A stretch of DNA of 10,362 nt from Blastocatellia bacterium UBA7656 (lineage in GTDB: Bacteria > Acidobacteriota > Blastocatellia > UBA7656). Positions 5,893 to 10,362 of the stretch are shown here, piece after piece. The DNA lies in contig DLHY01000024.1 of NCBI GenBank assembly GCA_002483445.1, positions 1 to 10,362 on the forward strand, given 5' to 3'. The notes under the pieces were generated by a model that saw only the letters and a list, made by a program, of their open reading frames with translations, made no database searches and was not told where the DNA came from. How positions within the stretch are numbered: the first letter of the stretch is position 1; the number at the start of each line of letters is the position of its first letter. The position numbers were made by a program, and so were the translations under genes.

Positions 5893-7812
5893 ATGACTAT
5901 AAGATTCGAATCAAAGGTTCCATCAGGCCCGCTTTCGCAGAAGTGGACGAAGTATCGCCACGAAGTCAAACTGGTCAATCCGGCCAACAAGCGGAAATTT
6001 CATGTCATCGTCATAGGCTCAGGTCTGGCCGGAGCTTCGGCTGCGGCCACACTGGCCGAGCTTGGCTATAACGTGAAATGTTTCTGTTTTCAGGACAGCC
6101 CGCGCCGCGCGCACTCCATCGCCGCGCAGGGCGGAATAAACGCCGCAAAGAATTATCGCAACGACGGCGACAGCATATACCGCCTCTTCTATGACACGAT
6201 CAAGGGCGGCGACTTCCGCTCTCGCGAAGGAAACGTTCATCGATTGGCTGAAGTCAGCGTCAACATAATCGATCAGTGCGTCGCGCAGGGCGTCCCCTTC
6301 GCCCGCGAGTACGGCGGACTTCTGGATAATCGCTCGTTCGGAGGGGCGCAGGTCTCGCGCACTTTTTATGCGCGAGGACAGACCGGACAACAACTCCTGC
6401 TCGGCGCGTATCAGGCGCTCTCTCGTCAAATATCGCTCGGCGCGGTGAAGATGTATCCGCGCACGGAGATGCTCGATTTGGTCGTCGTCAACGGTCATGC
6501 GAAGGGAGTAATCACGCGCGATCTGGTCACGGGCGAAATTTCCGCGCACGCCTCAGACGCCGTCGTGCTTGCGACTGGCGGATATGGAAATGTGTTTTAT
6601 CTCTCGACCAATGCGCAGGGGTCGAATGTGACGGCGACCTGGCGCGCTCATAAAAAAGGCGCGGCGTTCGCCAATCCCTGCTACACGCAGATTCACCCGA
6701 CCTGCATACCCGTGAGCGGCGAGCATCAATCCAAGCTCACATTGATGTCCGAATCCCTCCGCAACGATGGCCGCGTGTGGGTGCCTAAGAAATCGGGCGA
6801 TGTGCGACAGCCGCAGGACATTCCCGAAGAAGACCGCGATTACTACCTTGAAAGAAAATATCCGAGCTATGGCAATCTCGCCCCGCGCGATATTTCTTCG
6901 AGAGCAGCCAAGCAGGTCTGCGACGAAGGCCGCGGAGTGGGGCCGGGCGGACGCGGGGTTTATCTCGATTTCGGAGACGCGATTCGTCGCTTCAGCAAAG
7001 AGAAGATCGAAGAGCGATACGGCAACCTCTTCGAAATGTACGAGCGCATCACGGGCGAAAACGCTTACGAGCGACCTATGCGAATCTATCCGGCTGTTCA
7101 TTACACGATGGGCGGATTGTGGGTCGACTATACGTTGATGAGCAATCTGCCGGGATTGTTCGTCATCGGCGAAGCGAATTTTTCTGATCACGGCGCGAAT
7201 CGACTGGGCGCAAGCGCGCTGATGCAGGGACTGGCAGACGGTTACTTCATCCTCCCTTACACTATAGGCGAGTATTTCACCTCGACCCCTAAGCTTCTTC
7301 CTTCGACCGATCACGAAGAATTCAAAAAAGCTGAAGAGGAAGTCACTGCAAGCACGAACCGTCTGCTCTCCGTAAAAGGCAAGCGCACCGTGACGGAATT
7401 TCATCGCCAGCTTGGCAAGCTGATGTGGGACAAATGCGGAATGGCGCGAACCGCTGAGAGTCTCAAAGAAGCCCTCGAAAAAATCCCGGCCATTCGCGAA
7501 GAGTTCCACGAAAACGTCAATGTGATGGGCGACGCGACCGAGCTTAATCAACATCTGGAACGGGCAGGCCGTGTGGCCGACTACATGGAGTTCGCCGAGC
7601 TTCTGGTGCTTGATGCGCTCAGGCGGGAAGAATCGTGCGGAGGCCATTTCCGCGAAGAGTATCAGACCGAAGACGGCGAGGCTCTGCGCAATGACGAAGA
7701 GTTTTCTTACGTCGCGTGCTGGGAGTATCAGGGCGAAGGCAATCCGCCTGTGATGCACAAAGAGCCGCTCGTTTACGAAGAAGTCAGGATGACGCAAAGA
7801 AGCTATAAATGA
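5893..7812 (+). CDS. sdhA: Succinate dehydrogenase flavoprotein subunit
   Basis: 639 residues, full length for the type B family. It oxidises succinate to fumarate at a covalently bound FAD and passes electrons to SdhB on the cytoplasmic face. The FAD-binding dinucleotide motif is GSGLAG (42-47). H74 in 'RAHSIAAQGG' is the expected covalent FAD attachment site. Active-site candidates by comparison with E. coli SdhA are H268 ('HPT'), E287/R290 ('ESLRNDG'), H403 ('VHYTMGG') and R437 ('HGANRLG'). The opening 'KVPSGPLSQKWTKYRHEVKL' is typical of this subfamily and supports the ATG at 5893, although no clear Shine-Dalgarno precedes it (a weak CTGAG about 11 nt away). The gene is separated from sdhC by the octamer palindrome and from sdhB by a heptamer palindrome. 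The stop codon forms ATGA with an ATG at 7809 that is probably not used. Confidence 0.97.
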   Translation: MTIRFESKVPSGPLSQKWTKYRHEVKLVNPANKRKFHVIVIGSGLAGASAAATLAELGYNVKCFCFQDSPRRAHSIAAQGGINAAKNYRNDGDSIYRLFYDTIKGGDFRSREGNVHRLAEVSVNIIDQCVAQGVPFAREYGGLLDNRSFGGAQVSRTFYARGQTGQQLLLGAYQALSRQISLGAVKMYPRTEMLDLVVVNGHAKGVITRDLVTGEISAHASDAVVLATGGYGNVFYLSTNAQGSNVTATWRAHKKGAAFANPCYTQIHPTCIPVSGEHQSKLTLMSESLRNDGRVWVPKKSGDVRQPQDIPEEDRDYYLERKYPSYGNLAPRDISSRAAKQVCDEGRGVGPGGRGVYLDFGDAIRRFSKEKIEERYGNLFEMYERITGENAYERPMRIYPAVHYTMGGLWVDYTLMSNLPGLFVIGEANFSDHGANRLGASALMQGLADGYFILPYTIGEYFTSTPKLLPSTDHEEFKKAEEEVTASTNRLLSVKGKRTVTEFHRQLGKLMWDKCGMARTAESLKEALEKIPAIREEFHENVNVMGDATELNQHLERAGRVADYMEFAELLVLDALRREESCGGHFREEYQTEDGEALRNDEEFSYVACWEYQGEGNPPVMHKEPLVYEEVRMTQRSYK

Positions 7813-7813
7813 G

Positions 7814-7879
7814 AGTCTGGAGTCGAGAGTCTGGAGTCTGGAGTCTGGCATTCCGACTCCAGGCTCCAGACTCCAGACT
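7814..7879. repeat. Palindromic array of 7-nt units (AGTCTGG / CCAGACT) between sdhA and sdhB
   Basis: Five contiguous heptamers occupy 7814-7848: AGTCTGG, AGTCGAG, then AGTCTGG three times. After a 3-nt gap, four reverse-complement-type heptamers follow at 7852-7879: TCCGACT, CCAGGCT, CCAGACT and CCAGACT. The array starts 2 nt after the sdhA stop and ends 1 nt before the sdhB ribosome-binding site. It therefore fills the intergenic gap and would place a strong hairpin directly upstream of sdhB. Confidence 0.88.
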
Positions 7880-7880
7880 T

Positions 7881-7886
7881 GAGGAG
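7881..7886 (+). promoter_or_regulatory. Ribosome-binding site deciding the sdhB start
   Basis: GAGGAG with a 6-nt spacer precedes the ATG at 7893. It supports that ATG over the in-frame ATG at 7809, which overlaps the sdhA stop and would translate the heptamer repeat. Confidence 0.8.
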
Positions 7887-7892
7887 CCGGGA

Positions 7893-8639
7893 ATGAATTT
7901 GACGTTGAAAGTCTGGCGACAGAAAGACGCATCTTCGTCGGGCCGCTTTGTTGAATATGAGGCGAGGAACATAATCGAAGAGATGTCTTTTCTGGAGATG
8001 CTCGACGTGGTGAACGAAGAGCTTGTCGCTAAGGGGGAAGACCCGATTGCATTCGATCACGACTGCCGCGAGGGAATATGCGGGACGTGCGGGATAGTAA
8101 TCGATGGATCGCCGCACGGGCCGTGGGATGCGACTACTACATGCCAGTTGCACATGCGAGCGTTCAAAAGCGGCGATGTGATTACGATTGAGCCGTGGAG
8201 GGCGAAAGCCTTTCCGGTCATCAGGGATCTGATCGTTGATCGCTCTGCGTTTGACCGGATAATTCAGGCGGGCGGATTCATATCCGTTTCGACAGGCGGA
8301 GCGCCCGACGGCAACGCGATTCCTGTTTCGAAGGATGACGCCGATATGGCGATGGACGCTGCGCAATGCATAGGCTGCGGCGCGTGCGTTGCGGCGTGCA
8401 AGAACGCTTCGGCTATGCTGTTCGTCTCGGCGAAGGTCTCGCATCTCGGCCTTCTGCCGCAGGGCGAAGTAGAGCAGGACAGAAGGGTGTTGAATATGGT
8501 CAGGGCGATGGACGCGGAAGGTTTTGGCAACTGCACCAACATCGGCTCGTGCGAAGCGGTATGTCCTAAGGAAATCAGCGTTGATTTTATAGGCCGTATG
8601 AATCGCGATTATCGCCGCGCGCTGTTGAGAAACGAGTAG
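7893..8639 (+). CDS. sdhB: Succinate dehydrogenase iron-sulfur subunit
   Basis: 248 residues, complete. It carries electrons from the flavin of SdhA through three clusters to the quinone and haem site of SdhC. The N-terminal plant-ferredoxin-like domain has the [2Fe-2S] ligands C58, C63, C66 ('CREGICGTCG') and C84. The C-terminal domain has C159, C162, C165 and C169 ('CIGCGACVAAC') and C214, C220 and C224 ('CTNIGSCEAVCP'). Together these supply the [4Fe-4S] and [3Fe-4S] clusters. The start is set by GAGGAG and by the family-typical opening 'MNLTLKVWRQ'. Starting at 7809 instead would add 28 residues encoded by the heptamer repeat. Last gene of the operon; it ends 83 bp before the convergent caspase-like gene. 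Confidence 0.96.
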   Translation: MNLTLKVWRQKDASSSGRFVEYEARNIIEEMSFLEMLDVVNEELVAKGEDPIAFDHDCREGICGTCGIVIDGSPHGPWDATTTCQLHMRAFKSGDVITIEPWRAKAFPVIRDLIVDRSAFDRIIQAGGFISVSTGGAPDGNAIPVSKDDADMAMDAAQCIGCGACVAACKNASAMLFVSAKVSHLGLLPQGEVEQDRRVLNMVRAMDAEGFGNCTNIGSCEAVCPKEISVDFIGRMNRDYRRALLRNE

Positions 8640-8660
8640 AGTGATTCGCCCGTTGAATCG

Positions 8661-8705
8661 AAGCCGCCGAGAGTTTTCTCTTCAGGGAGGTTCTCTTTGC
8701 GGCTT
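8661..8705. terminator. Possible terminator between convergent genes
   Basis: AAGCCGC (8661-8667) pairs with GCGGCTT (8699-8705) across a long interior that itself can form a small AGAG/CTCT stem. Moderately T-rich sequence follows on the plus strand (TCGCTTTTCG). The position, between two converging stop codons, suits a two-way terminator, but the stem is short and the loop long. Confidence 0.3.
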
Positions 8706-8722
8706 TCGCTTTTCGAATGGGA

Positions 8723-10362
8723 TCATGGGCCGACGTATCGTTTACCTATTGTGGAACTCGCCACGCGATTCACGAAGGCCAGTTTCAGGCTTGCGTTCAA
8801 TCCCAGTATGGCCTGCGGATTCTGACGGCGCGAAGTCGCTTCGCTGACTCGCGCGCGAATGTAGCTGAAAAGCTCGCCTGCGGTTATAAATTTATCGCCG
8901 TCGCGGTCGGCCCTCCCTCGCAGCCCTTCGAGCAATGCCCAGGTGAAAATGCCATGCCCGCCGCCCCATTCCGGGCCTTCTTCCGACAACTCGTTTATGT
9001 CCGATGAAGTGAAAACCGCGCTGCCTGTTTCGCTGTAGAGCTTCGAGGCGTAAAAACTGATCAGATTATTTTCCAGGCCGCGAGATTGCGTCATCTTCAC
9101 TCCGCTCAACCCCGCGCTGTGGCAGGTGTCGACGAAGATTATCGAGCGGCGAATCTGCTTTCTGATCTCAAGAGCTTCCTTCAATTCCGTCATCGGCAGA
9201 GCGGTTGATTGAAGATTGTCGACTCGCGTGTCGTGCATGACGAAATAAAGATTTTTTGGCGCGAAAGGGTCGGGAGTGCCGTGTCCGGCGAGGAAGATGA
9301 ATACCAGATCGTTCGGCCCGACTCTCGGCAGCAACTCTTTGATCGCCCCGCGCACTGATGAAAGCGTCGCCTGTTCGTTTTCAAGCAGCGCGATGTTCGA
9401 TGACGGAAAACTGCCGCCTTCGGGTCGGCGCAGGAACTCGGCGACCGCGCGGGCATCGGCGTCGGCGTATTGAAGGTTGTTCAAGCCGTTCTCCTGAAAC
9501 TTATAGCGCGACACTCCGACTATGAGCGCGTATTTCTGGCCGCTGAATTGAGGCGAGATGACAGCCTCGCTGCGAAAAACCGGGATGACTGCGCGAGTCG
9601 TATTGCCCGCGCTGTCGCCGGCTTCGACCGTCACGGATCGGGTGGCTGAAGTTATCTCTACGCTTTTTTCGAATCTCACTGCGCCCAGCCTGACGGGCAG
9701 CGAATCGGGATTGGATTTCGTCTGCAATCCTCGCCCGCTTGTTGCAGGGGAGAGGGCGGCTCGAAGGCCGTTGACGCTGACCGAAGGCGGCGAACCCGAA
9801 TCGTCAGCGGCAATCCCCGACACTTTGACCACGAACGGCTTGCCCGAAAACAGCAGAGGACGATCAGGCTCGGTGATCGAGAGCGAGGGCGGCTGACGGT
9901 CTTTGCCTGCGGCAGCAGGCGCGTACTCTATGGTCGCGCCGCTTGAAGGGGCCGTGTAATCCGCCGAGTTGCCGCCGCTCATCAGCACATAAGAAGCGTA
10001 GTACTCGTTTTTCTTTTTGTCTCTGGCGATGATCTCGACGATGTTTTTGCCCGGTCGCAATCTGAAGCGCGGATTTTCAAGACTGACTGTAATGATTTTG
10101 CCGTTGCGGTCTGCGCCGGAGTTCTGCGCGGTGGTCGCCGCTTCGCCGTTTATCTTCGTGAACACCTGCCCATAGTCGATGGATTCGGCATAGGGGTTCT
10201 TCACGAAGAATTTTATTTGAGTGATCGCCGTCGTCGGGATTTCGATCATCGCTTCGGTCAATCGCGAGCCGCCGATTTCAGAAATCTCAAGCGCGAACGG
10301 CTCGCGCGGATTTGCGACTATTTGAAGATTCGACTGGCTGAACCCGATTCGTAGACAGTTTT
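8723..10362 (-). CDS. Caspase-family (peptidase C14) protein with N-terminal Ig-like domains, N-terminus beyond the window
   Basis: The frame is open from the stop at 8723-8725 to the right edge, so the gene is cut there. A TTG at 10261 is not a convincing start, since coherent sequence ('LQIVANPREPFALEISEIGG') continues upstream of it. Numbering from that TTG: about 1-110 and 115-230 look like beta-sandwich modules ('IEIIARDKKKNEYY', 'VTVEAGDSAGNTTRAVIPVF'). A caspase fold starts near 243 ('KYALIVGVSRY'), with the catalytic pair H327 ('LAGHGTPD') and C380 ('VDTCHSAG') 53 residues apart. The p10-like part includes 'GHGIFTWALLEGL' and an EF-hand-like acidic loop at 452-463 (DRDGDKF...E) that may bind calcium. 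It is a cysteine peptidase of the metacaspase/orthocaspase type, probably cutting after Arg or Lys, and the Ig-like domains suggest an exported or surface location. The substrate is unknown. It is convergent with sdhB and not part of that operon. Confidence 0.9.
   Translation of the reverse strand, partial: NCLRIGFSQSNLQIVANPREPFALEISEIGGSRLTEAMIEIPTTAITQIKFFVKNPYAESIDYGQVFTKINGEAATTAQNSGADRNGKIITVSLENPRFRLRPGKNIVEIIARDKKKNEYYASYVLMSGGNSADYTAPSSGATIEYAPAAAGKDRQPPSLSITEPDRPLLFSGKPFVVKVSGIAADDSGSPPSVSVNGLRAALSPATSGRGLQTKSNPDSLPVRLGAVRFEKSVEITSATRSVTVEAGDSAGNTTRAVIPVFRSEAVISPQFSGQKYALIVGVSRYKFQENGLNNLQYADADARAVAEFLRRPEGGSFPSSNIALLENEQATLSSVRGAIKELLPRVGPNDLVFIFLAGHGTPDPFAPKNLYFVMHDTRVDNLQSTALPMTELKEALEIRKQIRRSIIFVDTCHSAGLSGVKMTQSRGLENNLISFYASKLYSETGSAVFTSSDINELSEEGPEWGGGHGIFTWALLEGLRGRADRDGDKFITAGELFSYIRARVSEATSRRQNPQAILGLNASLKLAFVNRVASSTIGKRYVGP

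Noticed and set aside
7814..7879. The repeat arrays considered as CRISPR
   Set aside because: The units are 7-8 nt, directly abutting and arranged as palindromes. There are no 25-40-nt repeats with unique spacers and no cas genes.
6553..7932. Long minus-strand open frame (459 codons) antisense to sdhA
   Set aside because: sdhA on the other strand is unmistakable. The antisense frame has no recognisable domain and runs into the intergenic repeat; it is a by-product of codon bias.
7803..8444. Minus-strand open frame of 213 codons antisense to sdhB
   Set aside because: It overlaps the cysteine motifs of sdhB on the sense strand, is very Arg-rich, and includes translated repeat sequence.
10259..10261. 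TTG at 10261 as the start of the caspase-like gene
   Set aside because: The frame stays open to the window edge with coherent protein sequence, no ribosome-binding site favours the TTG, and it would start inside a beta-sandwich domain.

Overview
The window looks like a chromosomal segment of an acidobacterium, most probably of the Blastocatellia/subdivision 4 type. This is inferred from four things: a moderately high-GC gene style, a b558-family (type B) succinate dehydrogenase, an exported protein carrying the carboxypeptidase-regulatory-like module ending in the 'GSVSETVIVTASG' phrase so common in acidobacterial proteins, and a secreted-looking caspase-fold peptidase. No rRNA or single-copy marker gene is present, so the assignment is tentative.

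Layout. Positions 1-556 contain no convincing gene. They hold a perfect 44-bp hairpin and a roughly 200-bp imperfect palindrome. Positions 557-4704 hold two overlapping, translationally coupled genes (ATGA overlap) for paralogous exported beta-rich proteins of unknown function. The second carries an inserted carboxypeptidase-regulatory-like domain. Positions 4705-5088 are a control and spacer region with a 92-bp palindrome, a 17-bp operator-like palindrome and a plausible sigma70-type promoter. Positions 5089-8639 are a complete sdhC-sdhA-sdhB operon encoding membrane cytochrome b, flavoprotein and iron-sulfur protein. From 8723 to the right edge, on the minus strand and convergent with sdhB, lies a caspase-family (peptidase C14) protein whose N-terminus lies outside the window.

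How the genes work together. SdhCAB forms the membrane succinate:quinone oxidoreductase (complex II). The three genes read in one direction behind one promoter candidate, with no separate sdhD, as expected for the single-anchor type B enzyme. The exported pair upstream and the caspase-like protein downstream are separate transcription units with no evident link to respiration.

The most unusual feature is in the spacers. The region before sdhC, the sdhC-sdhA gap and the sdhA-sdhB gap each hold a palindrome built in the same way: a run of 7- or 8-nt units, a spacer of 3-12 nt, then a run of the reverse-complement unit. The unit sequence is different in each (CGCAGAG, RTGGGAGA, AGTCTGG), and the G-rich arm always lies on the sdh sense strand first. 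The last of these creates an in-frame upstream ATG that would extend SdhB with repeat-encoded residues.
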